Source of the DNA: an uncultured Chloroflexota bacterium
GTDB lineage: Bacteria; Chloroflexota; Anaerolineae; Anaerolineales; Anaerolineaceae
Assembly: GCA_902791025.1 (NCBI GenBank)
Contig: CADATZ010000001.1
Coordinates: 248,001-312,000, forward strand
DNA length: 64,000 bases
Reading direction: 5' to 3'
The notes under the pieces are model-generated. The model was given only the letters and a program-made list of their open reading frames with translations, did no database searches and was not told where the DNA came from. This document shows, in pieces, positions 25,441 through 34,239 of the stretch (position 1 is its first letter; every line of letters begins with the position of its first letter). Made by a program: the position numbers and the translations under genes.

Positions 25441-25540
25441 TTCAACCCCCGTTATTTTTTTCTAAACTAAAATAATTATATATTAAATTTGTAAAATTGG
25501 AAAATTTTCCCAACAAAAATCGTTATTTGTCTAAAAAAAT

Positions 25541-25574
25541 AAACGCATACGAGCAAATTTTGCCGTATGCGTTT
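25541..25574 (-). terminator. Terminator after the single-span membrane protein gene
   Basis: An 11-bp stem AAACGCATACG/CGTATGCGTTT with a loop of about 12 bases, then U-rich TTATTTTTTT on the minus strand. Confidence 0.85.
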
Positions 25575-25596
25575 ATAAAAAACGAATTCTTATAAT

Positions 25597-26169
25597 CTAA
25601 AAGCCGTTTACACCTTTTTTGTCAGTCAGAACTGCTCGGATTGCCTGGTCATTCACAACTGCGGGAATATCTGCAAGCTTGGTAAGCCTTGGATACCCTT
25701 TGACATCAGCAAAAAGTCCTGTGACCTTTTTATAATAAGGTGGTCTTTCACTCAAACAATAAAACAAATCGCAATCGTCATAATAAGCTTCTTCCCCTGG
25801 TGCTAAAACAATACGGTCAGGTACTTTTATCACATGCGGCTCTTGATAAAAAGTCTTTTCAGAACCATCAGCCATTACAAATCCAACCCGACTGAGTTCA
25901 ATCTGTTTTCGGCCTGTATTTTGCACATACAGATCGAAAGTAACAAAGCTTTTCTTCCTGAATGATTCAAGAGCAGCATCTTCAAGCTTAAATGTAATGT
26001 CAAGCGGAGGTTTTTGTGATGATTTAATTAATTTGACAATGATCCAGATGATCAAACACAAAACCAAAACAACACAAATCAGAAAGGCAGTCACACCAAG
26101 AAAATCTGCTTTCTCAAGTGTGAGATACCAGTTTATCTCATTACGAATATTACTAAATAAATTTGACAT
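25597..26169 (-). CDS. Membrane-anchored protein of unknown function
   Basis: A 190-residue protein with one strong membrane helix at residues 22-46 (FLGVTAFLICVVLVLCLIIW). A beta-rich domain follows, with VTFDLYVQNTGRKQIELSRVGFV reading like an immunoglobulin-type strand pair, and EPHVIKVPDRIVLAPGEEAYY. I recognise no enzyme motif. GAGGTG precedes ATG 26169. The AEC carrier gene ends 20 bases upstream, so the two form a unit. Confidence 0.65.
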   Translation of the reverse strand: MSNLFSNIRNEINWYLTLEKADFLGVTAFLICVVLVLCLIIWIIVKLIKSSQKPPLDITFKLEDAALESFRKKSFVTFDLYVQNTGRKQIELSRVGFVMADGSEKTFYQEPHVIKVPDRIVLAPGEEAYYDDCDLFYCLSERPPYYKKVTGLFADVKGYPRLTKLADIPAVVNDQAIRAVLTDKKGVNGF

Positions 26170-26189
26170 AACTCACCTCAACTCTTTTA

Positions 26190-27125
26190 TTATAACCCAT
26201 TGAACATAATATACAAACTGATTGTAATGGAAAATAATAAATTTGACATTAATACAGAGATACTTGCGTAGGTTTCGTCTGCATGATAGCGCTGGCTGAG
26301 AATGTAATCGTTCAGTGCGGCTGGGAGCATCGCCATAATCACTAAGGAATTTAACCACCAGCTATCAAGATTAAAGATATACTTTCCGACAAGCCAGGCA
26401 CAAACCGGACAAAAAACCAGTTTCATAATTGCACTGAATAATGCATTCCAAAATACTTTAGGAGATGTTATCAAATCTCCTGATTGAGCGCAGGTCAAAC
26501 CTAAAGCGAACATTCCCGCTGTTGTTGTCGGCTTTCCAAGGAGTTCTGCTGTGTCTATTACAAGTTTGGGAATCGGCAATTTTACGAATAATAAAAGTGC
26601 ACCGATAAGCGGAACAAAAATATTGGGATTTTTCACAGCACTTAATATGGCGTGTGCGGCACCTTTCCCTGAATCAGAGCCGGTAAAAAGGTCAAGCAGA
26701 AACACTGCAAGCGGAAAAGTCAGAATCCCATGAACGAGAATTGTAATAATATTCGGAATCACATTGTTGAAGAGAGTCAGGAAAACAGGTATCCCTACGT
26801 AAGAAATATTGCCATAAAAGCTGCAAACGCTATGTATGACAGAGGCAGGTTTATTGAGACCGAATAATTTTCTGTATATAAAATATAAAAACAAAAAGAC
26901 TGTCAGTTCAAAAACAATCAAAGCCAACGCAAAGCGAAAATTAAAAATTGAATTCAGATCCGATGTAACAATATTTGCAAAGGAAACAGATGGAGCACAG
27001 AAGTAAAATAAAAACGAGCAGAGTGCGTCACTGGTGTTTTGAGGAAGTATATGAAATTTTCCCGCAGCAAAGCCTATTAATGCCAGAATAAAAATAGGGA
27101 TAAGTTTTTCGATTACAGTTTCCAA
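26190..27125 (-). CDS. AEC-family (auxin efflux carrier-like) transporter
   Basis: A 311-residue membrane protein of about ten helices. The N-terminal helix pair separated by KFHILPQ, the conserved NISYVGIPVFLTLF motif near residues 108-121, and the second-half GMFALGLTCAQSG are family hallmarks. Bacterial AEC proteins carry malate, malonate or other organic anions. The substrate cannot be inferred here. It stands upstream of the single-span protein and divergent from the small membrane protein at 27207. Confidence 0.85.
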   Translation of the reverse strand: METVIEKLIPIFILALIGFAAGKFHILPQNTSDALCSFLFYFCAPSVSFANIVTSDLNSIFNFRFALALIVFELTVFLFLYFIYRKLFGLNKPASVIHSVCSFYGNISYVGIPVFLTLFNNVIPNIITILVHGILTFPLAVFLLDLFTGSDSGKGAAHAILSAVKNPNIFVPLIGALLLFVKLPIPKLVIDTAELLGKPTTTAGMFALGLTCAQSGDLITSPKVFWNALFSAIMKLVFCPVCAWLVGKYIFNLDSWWLNSLVIMAMLPAALNDYILSQRYHADETYASISVLMSNLLFSITISLYIMFNGL

Positions 27126-27188
27126 ATTCCCTCAATTTTTCAATAATGAATTATTTTAGCTATTATAATACTACGTAAAAACAGTAAC

Positions 27189-27197
27189 TGGTATAAT
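27189..27197 (+). promoter_or_regulatory. Extended -10 promoter of the small membrane protein gene
   Basis: TGGTATAAT, a perfect extended -10, with a poor -35 (TACTAC). The ATG lies 9 bases past the hexamer and no ribosome site is visible, so the mRNA may be leaderless. Confidence 0.55.
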
Positions 27198-27206
27198 ATT
27201 TACATA

Positions 27207-27467
27207 ATGACGGTACAGGCAGTTCTATTTATTGTTTTGGTTTCAGCTTTTTACGGCTGTATTTATAATTTAATTACGGGCGGTAACATTTTTTCAATTT
27301 TTGTTAATATTATTATTGCTATCGCCGGTTTTTTTGCCGGGCATTTTGTCGGTACAGTAATCGGTCGTGAGTTTATACAGGTGGGCGTGATAAATTTTGG
27401 ATGGGGATCCTTTTTGAGTTTTGTTTTCCTCATGATTGGCGGAGCGATCAGCCATCCTTTATTCTGA
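27207..27467 (+). CDS. Small three-helix membrane protein
   Basis: An 86-residue hydrophobic protein with three membrane helices (residues about 5-24, 28-52 and 63-84). Glycines are spaced in the middle helix ([14 protein letters not shown]), reminiscent of the GlsB/YeaQ family, but I would not assign it. Its stop overlaps the tail of the opposing cold-shock gene by 9 bases. The strong extended -10 directly before the ATG supports expression. Confidence 0.65.
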   Translation: MTVQAVLFIVLVSAFYGCIYNLITGGNIFSIFVNIIIAIAGFFAGHFVGTVIGREFIQVGVINFGWGSFLSFVFLMIGGAISHPLF

Positions 27468-27671
27468 TTTCCTGACTTCAACTGCTCTCAGTCCTTTCCC
27501 ACTGTCTATAACTTTAAAAGAGACCTTTTCTCCTTCTGAAAGATTCTTGAATCCTTCAGATTGTATATCCGTGTAATGGACAAAAACTTCACGGGAATCT
27601 TCAGTTAGAATAAATCCGAACCCTTTGTTTGTATTAAACCACTTAACCGTTCCGTTTGTCAGTTCTTCCAT
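27459..27671 (-). CDS. Cold-shock domain protein
   Basis: A 70-residue single CSD, a single-stranded nucleic acid chaperone. RNP1 reads KGFGFI and RNP2 VFVHY, after the usual [11 protein letters not shown] start. The second half ([20 protein letters not shown]) replaces the usual EG.RGPQA with a variant end. ATG 27671 has GAGG upstream; an in-frame start at 27680 overlaps the trmFO stop. It follows trmFO closely and may be read through from it. Confidence 0.92.
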   Translation of the reverse strand: MEELTNGTVKWFNTNKGFGFILTEDSREVFVHYTDIQSEGFKNLSEGEKVSFKVIDSGKGLRAVEVRKSE

Positions 27672-27676
27672 AATCC

Positions 27677-29032
27677 TCACTCTTTTCTGAACAATTCGTT
27701 TGCTTTATTCAAAGCTCTTTGCGAATATAATAAATATCTTTCCCGTTTCGACTTTGTTTTGTTTTCAAGCGGGGGTAAAATGCCGAAATTTGCCTTCATC
27801 GGTTGAAAATGTTTTGGGTCTGAGGATGATATATATTTGAATAGAGCCCCTGATATCATTTCATCCGGCAGGGTCAAGAGTTTCCCGCCATTGATATATC
27901 GTGAAGCATTAATTCCCGCTAACAAGCCGGCAGCTATGTTTCCCATATATCCCTCAACACCGCAAAGCTGTCCGGCAAAAAATACGGAAGGGTGTTTAAT
28001 CATTTGCAATGACGCGTTCAGAACTCCGGGTGCGCATATATAAGTATTGCGGTGCATTTGCCCATAACGGACAAACTGTGCATTCTCAAGTCCCGGAATC
28101 ATTCGAAATACCCGTTCCTGTTCTTTATGGAGAAGGTTCGTTTGAAATCCAACCATATTATAAAGACTGCCTGACAGATTGTCCTGACGAAGCTGCAGCA
28201 CAGCCCATGGGCGTTTTCCTGTTCTTGGGTCAATGAGTCCAACCGGGCGCATCGGCCCGAAAGCCAAAGCCTGCATTGACCTTCCGGCCAGAACTTCAAC
28301 TGGAAGGCAGCCTTCGAAAAAGCTCATTTTTCCTGCCTGAACACCGGAATCAATATCAGCCTCAAAAGTTTTTAAAGGGATTCTTTGTGCTGATGTTAAT
28401 GCGTTAACAAAAGCCTCATATTCATCTTTTGAAAAAGGACAGTTGATATAATCACCATCATCTTCATTGTTTTTATCATATCGTGAGGCAATATAGGCTG
28501 TATTTAGATCAATGGAACTATATTCAATGATCGGCGCAATGGCATCATAGAAGAAAAGGTTGTCCGTTCCGCAAATTTTGGTAATTTCTTGAGATATAGA
28601 AGGTGAACTGAGAGGTCCGGAGGCTAAAATTACCGGACGATCATCGGGAATATGTTTGATTTCTTCTCTAATGATCTTGATCCCTGAATGACCGGTTAAC
28701 CTATTTTCGATTTCAGAGGAAAAAACTTTCCGGTCGACAGCCAGAGCATTTCCGGCAGGTACAGCGGCTTTTTCAGCACATTCGACCAAAAGAGAACCGG
28801 CAATACGAAGTTCCTCTTTTAAAACACCGGAAGCACGGTCTTTTAAATTAGATCCAAGTGAGTTCGAACATACAAGTTCGGCAAGATCACCGCCGGTATG
28901 TGCTCCTGTAGTGACCTTTGGCCGCATTTCATATATTTCTACGGAAATGCCTCTTTCTGCAGCTTGCCACGCAGCTTCACAACCGGCCAGACCGCCGCCT
29001 ATAACCATTAACTTATTATTATTTTTGCTCAT
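27677..29032 (-). CDS. trmFO: tRNA (uracil-54-C5) methyltransferase, folate-dependent
   Basis: A 451-residue FAD enzyme making ribothymidine 54 in the T-loop with methylene-tetrahydrofolate. The FAD loop is [45 protein letters not shown], the cysteine in [13 protein letters not shown] and [19 protein letters not shown] are characteristic and complete. The enzyme needs folate, so its presence agrees with folE at 14144. A GNN-type ribosome site is not obvious before the ATG at 29032. Confidence 0.95.
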   Translation of the reverse strand: MSKNNNKLMVIGGGLAGCEAAWQAAERGISVEIYEMRPKVTTGAHTGGDLAELVCSNSLGSNLKDRASGVLKEELRIAGSLLVECAEKAAVPAGNALAVDRKVFSSEIENRLTGHSGIKIIREEIKHIPDDRPVILASGPLSSPSISQEITKICGTDNLFFYDAIAPIIEYSSIDLNTAYIASRYDKNNEDDGDYINCPFSKDEYEAFVNALTSAQRIPLKTFEADIDSGVQAGKMSFFEGCLPVEVLAGRSMQALAFGPMRPVGLIDPRTGKRPWAVLQLRQDNLSGSLYNMVGFQTNLLHKEQERVFRMIPGLENAQFVRYGQMHRNTYICAPGVLNASLQMIKHPSVFFAGQLCGVEGYMGNIAAGLLAGINASRYINGGKLLTLPDEMISGALFKYISSSDPKHFQPMKANFGILPPLENKTKSKRERYLLYSQRALNKANELFRKE

Positions 29033-29095
29033 GACATAATTTTATCATTTTAATTATTATTAAGCACAGGATTATCACAATCTTAAAATAATTTA

Positions 29096-29124
29096 TTGAC
29101 GAAATTGGGTACCAACATTATAAT
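29096..29124 (+). promoter_or_regulatory. Promoter of secG
   Basis: TTGACG (29096-29101), a 17-base spacer and a perfect TATAAT (29119-29124). The secG ATG lies 33 bases on, with AAGGAGA before it. Confidence 0.85.
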
Positions 29125-29156
29125 CTCATGGTTGAATAAGGTTAAGGAGAATTTAA

Positions 29157-29384
29157 ATGAAGACATTTTTCAATATCGCTCTTATTATTACTTCAATCGC
29201 AACGGTTGTATTGGTAGTACTGCAAAATCGTGGTGTAGGTATGGGCAGCATCGCCGGCAGCAATGATCCTGGGTCAATTTTCACCCAGCGCCGCGGCGTT
29301 GATAAGGTTATCTTCAACCTGACAATGGTTTTCAGCATTTTGCTTGTCATCCTGGTTGTACTGTACATCCTTCTTTTCAATTAA
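29157..29384 (+). CDS. secG: Preprotein translocase subunit SecG
   Basis: A 75-residue protein with two membrane helices (about residues 4-22 and 52-73). The conserved loop LQNRGVGMGSIAGSNDPGSIFTQRRGVD-like region carries the G-G-S-N and FTQRRG signature of bacterial SecG. It assists SecYE-mediated export, which fits the many exported proteins in the window. Its promoter is near consensus and a terminator follows, so it is a one-gene unit. Confidence 0.92.
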   Translation: MKTFFNIALIITSIATVVLVVLQNRGVGMGSIAGSNDPGSIFTQRRGVDKVIFNLTMVFSILLVILVVLYILLFN

Positions 29385-29396
29385 TTTATAAAAACG

Positions 29397-29427
29397 AAAG
29401 GGCAGCTAAAGTTTGCTGCTCTTTTTT
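29397..29427 (+). terminator. Terminator of secG
   Basis: AAAGGGCAGC pairs with GCTGCTCTTT (one G:T) around an 8-base loop, then TTTTG. It starts 13 bases past the secG stop codon. Confidence 0.85.
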
Positions 29428-29454
29428 GTTTTAATTCAGAATTTAATTTATAAT
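29426..29454 (+). promoter_or_regulatory. Possible promoter of the peptide-binding protein gene
   Basis: TTGTTT (29426-29431), 17 bases, TATAAT (29449-29454). The -35 overlaps the U-run of the secG terminator. The ATG is 21 bases downstream. Confidence 0.5.
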
Positions 29455-29474
29455 AAGCGAATGGATCTGATATT

Positions 29475-31172
29475 ATGAAGAGATTACGTTGGCAGCTTAT
29501 TACAATTTTTCTTGCCGGACTCGTTGTAGGAATTCTGTTGCTTTCTGATTCAAGCACAGGACCTATTCAGGTATTTGAGTCTCATCCGACTACAGGTGGC
29601 ATTTACAGAGAAGGTCTTGTCGGTGAAATACAGCGTTTAAATCCTCTTTTGGCATGGTATAACGATGTTGACGATGACATCTGCCGCCTGATTTTCAGCG
29701 GTTTGGTCAAAGATGATACCAGGGGCAACCCTCAGGGTGATCTCGCCATTGACTGGGGAATTTCTCTGGATGGAACAATTTATAATTTTGCCATCAACCC
29801 GGATGCTTTATGGCATGACGGACAGCCTGTTACAGCGGATGATGTGATATTCACATATGAACTCCTAAAACAAGGGCAGGGATATATTCCAGACGATTTG
29901 ATCAATTTTTGGAATAATGTTCAAATCAATCATGTTGACCAGAGAACAGTGCAATTCGTTTTGCAGGAGGCGTTTTCACCGTTTTTGGATTACCTGACAG
30001 TGGGAATCCTACCCCGGCATATTTATGGAAGTATGTCATTTTCAGAAATGGTTGATTCCAAAATTAATATTCAGCCGATTGGGTCCGGACCGTTCCGTTT
30101 GAAGGAACTGGTTCAAAATAATGGAAAAATTACCGGCGTAACGATAGAAAATAATTCTGCATATTATGGCAGAAAAGCATATCTTGACGAGATTCAATTC
30201 ACCTATTACTCTGACAGTGGTTTGGCTTATCAGGCATATCAGCAGGGTTTGATAGACGGAATAAGTTATGTGTCCGATGATGTGCTGCGGCAGGTGCTCA
30301 GTGATGAGGGAATGAACCTTTATACTGCACGGCGTCCGGTTATGAGTATGGTTTTCTTCAATCTGGATAACCGCAGCGTTGAATTTCTGCAATCAAAACA
30401 GATTCGGAATGCATTGATGTCCGGGTTGAATCGGGAAAGAATTTTGAGCCGTATCCTCGCGGGACAGGCTATTATTTCGAACAGTCCTATTTTATATGGA
30501 AACTGGGCATATACATCCGAAGTCGCTGTACCTCAGTATAACTCTGAAAAGGCAATCGAAATGCTGGTCAAAGAAGGCTTTATCCTTGCCAGTGAACAAG
30601 AGCGTGTCCGTACAAAAGAGATAACTTCTGTTGATGGTAATACGGAAAGAAAAGCACTTTCATTTACGCTTGTATATCCGGATGATGACCTTCATCGTCA
30701 AGTAGCGGAACAAATCCAACGCGATTGGGGGAATATAAATGTTCTGCTGAACCTTGAAGCTGTGAGTTATGATGATCTCATTAACCACATTTTGCCGGAT
30801 CGTCAATATGAAGCTGCTTTGGTAGATCTAAATTTATCTGAAGTACCGGATCCGGATCCTTATCCCTTCTGGGATCAGACACAGATTTCTTCTGGGCAGA
30901 ATTATACACAGTGGAACAACAGAACCATCAGTCAATATCTTGAAACGGCCAGAGTTGAAACAGATCGTGCGGAAAGAGCAAGGTTGTATAAGAATTTCCA
31001 GATCCTGTTTATGGAAGAACTGCCTGCGCTGCCACTGTATACACCTGTGTATAATTATCCTGTATCCCAAAAGGTATCAGGCATAAGTATTGGGCCTATT
31101 TACAGACCTAAGGACCGCTATATGAACGTTACAGACTGGTATATGGTCGCAAGATCATCGGTCGTAGAATAA
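29475..31172 (+). CDS. Peptide/nickel-type ABC substrate-binding protein (SBP family 5)
   Basis: A 565-residue extracellular binding protein of the DppA/OppA type. The N-terminus MKRLRWQLITIFLAGLVVG is a signal anchor with no lipobox cysteine. The family's GGIYREGLVGEIQRLNPL, GLVKDDTRGN, WHDGQPVTADDVIFTYELL and PIGSGPFRL are all in place. No permease or ATPase gene is adjacent, so it is an orphan receptor. A Gly-rich or lipid anchor is lacking, which suggests tethering by the uncleaved N-terminal helix. A strong terminator follows. Confidence 0.88.
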   Translation: MKRLRWQLITIFLAGLVVGILLLSDSSTGPIQVFESHPTTGGIYREGLVGEIQRLNPLLAWYNDVDDDICRLIFSGLVKDDTRGNPQGDLAIDWGISLDGTIYNFAINPDALWHDGQPVTADDVIFTYELLKQGQGYIPDDLINFWNNVQINHVDQRTVQFVLQEAFSPFLDYLTVGILPRHIYGSMSFSEMVDSKINIQPIGSGPFRLKELVQNNGKITGVTIENNSAYYGRKAYLDEIQFTYYSDSGLAYQAYQQGLIDGISYVSDDVLRQVLSDEGMNLYTARRPVMSMVFFNLDNRSVEFLQSKQIRNALMSGLNRERILSRILAGQAIISNSPILYGNWAYTSEVAVPQYNSEKAIEMLVKEGFILASEQERVRTKEITSVDGNTERKALSFTLVYPDDDLHRQVAEQIQRDWGNINVLLNLEAVSYDDLINHILPDRQYEAALVDLNLSEVPDPDPYPFWDQTQISSGQNYTQWNNRTISQYLETARVETDRAERARLYKNFQILFMEELPALPLYTPVYNYPVSQKVSGISIGPIYRPKDRYMNVTDWYMVARSSVVE

Positions 31173-31175
31173 GAA

Positions 31176-31205
31176 AAAAAGGGCTGTAAAATTGCAGCCC
31201 TTTTT
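31176..31205 (+). terminator. Terminator of the peptide-binding protein gene
   Basis: An 11-bp stem AAAAAGGGCTG/CAGCCCTTTTT with an 8-base loop. U-runs on both strands also suit the convergent GNAT gene. Confidence 0.9.
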
Positions 31206-31222
31206 GACAGCTTCAATCATTT

Positions 31223-32044
31223 TTATATACGAAGAAATCGGTAGTAAACTGGATAAGAATTGTCAACTTGTCGGAAGGTCAGTTCTCTGTAAAAATTGAG
31301 AGCAGCTGTATTATTCTTGTTCGTATTCACACTGTAGCTTTTTACATTTGATGTTGAGCACTCAAGTACCATTTGATTTATAAATTTTCTGCCATATCCC
31401 TTTTGCTGGTATTCTGGATAGACCACAATTCGAGTAATATCACAGTTTCTATCTGACTCATCAATTTCCGCTAATAAATAACCAGAAATTTTTCCATTCA
31501 GAATTAACACTCTTCGGTAGTTTGATGTTTTGCAAGCTGCGGAAAATTCTTTTAAATCCAAACGCCATAATGAGGGGAATATTTTCTCACATTCATTCCA
31601 GATATCTTCAGCCTGTTCAGGAGAGAATGGCTGGATCTCTTTGAATGTCCGATTATATTTAATGGGAATTGAATCCGTTTCCATCTGTATAATTTCATCA
31701 GAGCTTCTGAATCCATTTTTTTTCAATAAAGAAGAATACCAGTTTTGTGAAGAAATTGAGTATATGCAGTACTTTCCCGGAGAAAGGATTGATTTTAATT
31801 TCTCAGCGAGTGGGTAGGTTTCAACAGGAACATCGGAAAAAAAACTATGAAGCCAAATTATATCTGATGATACGAATTGAAGGGCAATCAAATGTTTCTC
31901 ATAATTACTCTCGTCAAGCCATAACTCACCGTTATCCTCTACAATCTGCCAGCAATCAAACCATCCAAAATGACTGTGCGTATAGATAGACGATTCAAAT
32001 GGAACTCCGATGGTTTCTTTATCAGATGAAGATAATTTTTTCAA
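31223..32044 (-). CDS. GNAT-family N-acetyltransferase
   Basis: A 273-residue protein. The C-terminal 110 residues form a GNAT domain, with the acetyl-CoA loop EYQQKGYGRKFINQM and NTNKNNTAALNFYRELTF. The first 140 residues are a separate, degenerate domain, possibly a second GNAT half, with HLIALQFVSSDIIW. The substrate is unknown. Its ATG overlaps the parB stop by four bases (ATGA), so it is the third gene of the parA-parB unit, an unusual but clear arrangement. Confidence 0.75.
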   Translation of the reverse strand: MKKLSSSDKETIGVPFESSIYTHSHFGWFDCWQIVEDNGELWLDESNYEKHLIALQFVSSDIIWLHSFFSDVPVETYPLAEKLKSILSPGKYCIYSISSQNWYSSLLKKNGFRSSDEIIQMETDSIPIKYNRTFKEIQPFSPEQAEDIWNECEKIFPSLWRLDLKEFSAACKTSNYRRVLILNGKISGYLLAEIDESDRNCDITRIVVYPEYQQKGYGRKFINQMVLECSTSNVKSYSVNTNKNNTAALNFYRELTFRQVDNSYPVYYRFLRI

Positions 32045-32904
32045 TTTCTGCTCAGCTTGTCAATAATCGCTTCCAGATCTTCGGCAGAATAGTAATGGAT
32101 GTTAATAGATCCTGCTCCATTTTTCCCGGGATGTAAAGAAACTTTTGTACCTACCAATTGTCTGAGGTGATTTTCAATCTCCTGCATGTCAGGATCAAGA
32201 GTTGTTTTCTGTTTCGTATTGGTTGGTTTTTTTTCACCAGTGAGAGACCGGATGTATTCTTCTGTCTGACGTACACTTAGCTCATTGTTGATGATAAAGT
32301 TCATTGCATTGATTTGAGCTTGTGGTGTCGGCAGAGACAGTAAAACACGTGCATGTCCTTCTGTAATCTTTTTTTCGAGCAGTGCCTTTTGAACATCCCC
32401 TGGCAGTTTCAGTAATCTCATGGTATTCGTAATAGATGTACGATTTTTTCCTACTCGCTTTGATATTTCCTCATGTGTGAGATTGAAATTTTCCTCCAGG
32501 CTTTTATAAGCTTCCGCTGCCTCTAATGGAGAAAGATCTTCGCGCTGAATGTTTTCAATTAATGCCAATTCCAGAAGTTCCTGATCGTCTGCCTGTCTAA
32601 TTACAACAGGGACTGCGTTTAAACCGGCGATTTGAGAAGCACGAAGGCGCCGTTCACCTGCGATTAATGTATATGTTCCATTATCCTGTTCACTGACGAT
32701 CAATGGTTGTATCACGCCATGTTCACGAATGGAATCGGCAAGTTCTGCCAGCTCTTCATCAGTAAAACGGGTTCGCGGCTGTCTGGGATTGGGTGCAATA
32801 GAAGTAATCGGAACAGTCTTAATGGCATCGTCTGCATCCATCAAAGAATTTGAAAATAATGCATCCAAACCTCGTCCCAAACCTGATTTTTTCTGTGTAG
32901 CCAT
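32041..32904 (-). CDS. parB: Chromosome-partitioning protein ParB (Spo0J)
   Basis: A 287-residue CTPase clamp and parS-binding protein. N-terminal GLGRGLDALF, the ParB/Srx core PNPRQPRTRFTDEEL, and the CTP motif GERRLRASQIAGL lead into the helix-turn-helix LTHEEISKRVGKNRTSITN. The C-terminal dimer domain ends in LEAIIDKLS. It follows parA by 13 bases. I found no sequence close to the consensus parS TGTTTCACGTGAAACA in the window. Confidence 0.93.
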   Translation of the reverse strand: MATQKKSGLGRGLDALFSNSLMDADDAIKTVPITSIAPNPRQPRTRFTDEELAELADSIREHGVIQPLIVSEQDNGTYTLIAGERRLRASQIAGLNAVPVVIRQADDQELLELALIENIQREDLSPLEAAEAYKSLEENFNLTHEEISKRVGKNRTSITNTMRLLKLPGDVQKALLEKKITEGHARVLLSLPTPQAQINAMNFIINNELSVRQTEEYIRSLTGEKKPTNTKQKTTLDPDMQEIENHLRQLVGTKVSLHPGKNGAGSINIHYYSAEDLEAIIDKLSRN

Positions 32905-32917
32905 AAATTGATACCCT

Positions 32918-33688
32918 CTATTTATCCTGCGTTAGAATTTCCGTAGCAAGTGATTCGTATGCTTTGGCAGCATTGCTGTCTTTCGCGTAGTAGTTGATTG
33001 GCTGCCCGTATGAAGGCGCTTCTGCCAGTCGGACAGAGCGTGGAATGATACTTTGAAATACCTTATCCGGGAAATACCTGCGGACTTCACGAACAACATC
33101 CATCGCCAGACGGGTGCGGCCGTCAAACATAGTCAGAACGACGCCTCGTACATTAACTTGTGGGTAACTGCGTTTTACACGATAAATTGTTTGCGTCAGC
33201 TGTCCGAGACCTTCCAGAGCCAGATATTCACATTGTACTGGTATGATTACTCCGTTCCTGGCAGCAATCAATGCGTTGATTGTCAGTTGATTCAAAGAGG
33301 GTGGGCAATCGATCATTACATAATCGAATTGGTCCTCTATTTCTGTCAGGGCTTTTGATAATCGCTTTTCTCTGTCAGAAAATTCAATTAATTCAATTTC
33401 TGCGCCTGATAACGACGGAGATGATGGAAGTAAAGACAGCTTGAAATTTTCAACTGGTATAATTTCATCTTTTATATTAGAAGTACCAATCAGAACACCA
33501 TATGTTCCAAATTTGATATCATTTTTATCGTAACCGAGTGAGGATGTGGCATTTGCCTGCGGATCCATGTCAACGATTAAAACACGTTTGCCATGTTTCG
33601 CTATACATGAGCCCAGGTTGATTGCAGTTGTAGTTTTCCCCACTCCGCCTTTTTGGTTGATAAGTGTATAGATTCTCAAGATGATCAT
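32918..33688 (-). CDS. parA: Chromosome-partitioning ATPase ParA (Soj)
   Basis: A deviant Walker A ATPase of 256 residues. Walker A is KGGVGKTTTAINLG near residue 10, Walker A' DMDPQANATSSLG, and Walker B MIDCPPSL. The frame is open to 33778, but ATG 33688 gives the standard N-terminus (MIILRIYTLINQKGG). AAAGGA lies only a few bases before it, so a TTG at 33679 with better spacing remains possible. It works with ParB in origin segregation. The zinc-ribbon gene ends 13 bases upstream. Confidence 0.93.
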   Translation of the reverse strand: MIILRIYTLINQKGGVGKTTTAINLGSCIAKHGKRVLIVDMDPQANATSSLGYDKNDIKFGTYGVLIGTSNIKDEIIPVENFKLSLLPSSPSLSGAEIELIEFSDREKRLSKALTEIEDQFDYVMIDCPPSLNQLTINALIAARNGVIIPVQCEYLALEGLGQLTQTIYRVKRSYPQVNVRGVVLTMFDGRTRLAMDVVREVRRYFPDKVFQSIIPRSVRLAEAPSYGQPINYYAKDSNAAKAYESLATEILTQDK

Positions 33689-33701
33689 GATCCTTTCATC
33701 T

Positions 33702-34181
33702 TCAGGATGATTTCTCTTCAATGAATGGTTTTTGCTGTTGTTCACCGCAATAAGGACATAAATTCCAGGGTAGTTCAATAGCCTTTCCGCAATTTACACA
33801 TCTCTTCTTCACTTTCGTATGACAGTAAGGGCATAGTATCCAGTCACTCTGGATGCTATGTCCGCAGCTTGGACATTTTTCCGATACACCGATTTCCCGT
33901 AATAAAGCTTCTTCTTCAATGGCATCCTGGTATTTCTGCTCAAATGTTTTCCGAGGCCGGACAAACAGGTATATAAAAACTCCCGGAATGAACAAGACGA
34001 TCATGAAGAGTATGCTCAGGATGATCATAAAAGGATCGCGGGTTCTTGACCTGATATCGCGAAGTACCCAGAGTGTCAATCCGATCCAAAGCGCTGCAAC
34101 GAATGCAGCACCGAATGCTATGACATAAGTGAGAAGATTATTTATGTCAAAAGAATTTAAAAAGGCAAAACCATTATTCAT
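33702..34181 (-). CDS. Membrane protein with double zinc ribbon
   Basis: A 159-residue protein: two membrane helices near residues 18-42 and 50-72, an acidic linker, and four CxxC knuckles (CPSCGHS, CPYCHTK, CVNCGKA, CPYCGEQ) forming two zinc ribbons at residues about 98-150. It is therefore a membrane-tethered cytoplasmic zinc-ribbon protein. Function unknown. It lies directly upstream of parA and is probably co-transcribed with it. Confidence 0.75.
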   Translation of the reverse strand: MNNGFAFLNSFDINNLLTYVIAFGAAFVAALWIGLTLWVLRDIRSRTRDPFMIILSILFMIVLFIPGVFIYLFVRPRKTFEQKYQDAIEEEALLREIGVSEKCPSCGHSIQSDWILCPYCHTKVKKRCVNCGKAIELPWNLCPYCGEQQQKPFIEEKSS

Positions 34182-34239
34182 AGCAAAAGAATTATAGCAT
34201 AAAAAGTTATAATAGAGATATACTGAATGGAGAAATCAA

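Noticed and set aside
25497..25512. Near-palindrome TTGGAAAATTTTCC before degV
   Set aside because: AT-rich palindromes of this size occur by chance here and no regulator or promoter overlap supports it.
32041..33778. parS site near parAB
   Set aside because: No sequence close to TGTTTCACGTGAAACA was found; the CACGTG at 48828 and similar hexamers lack the flanks.
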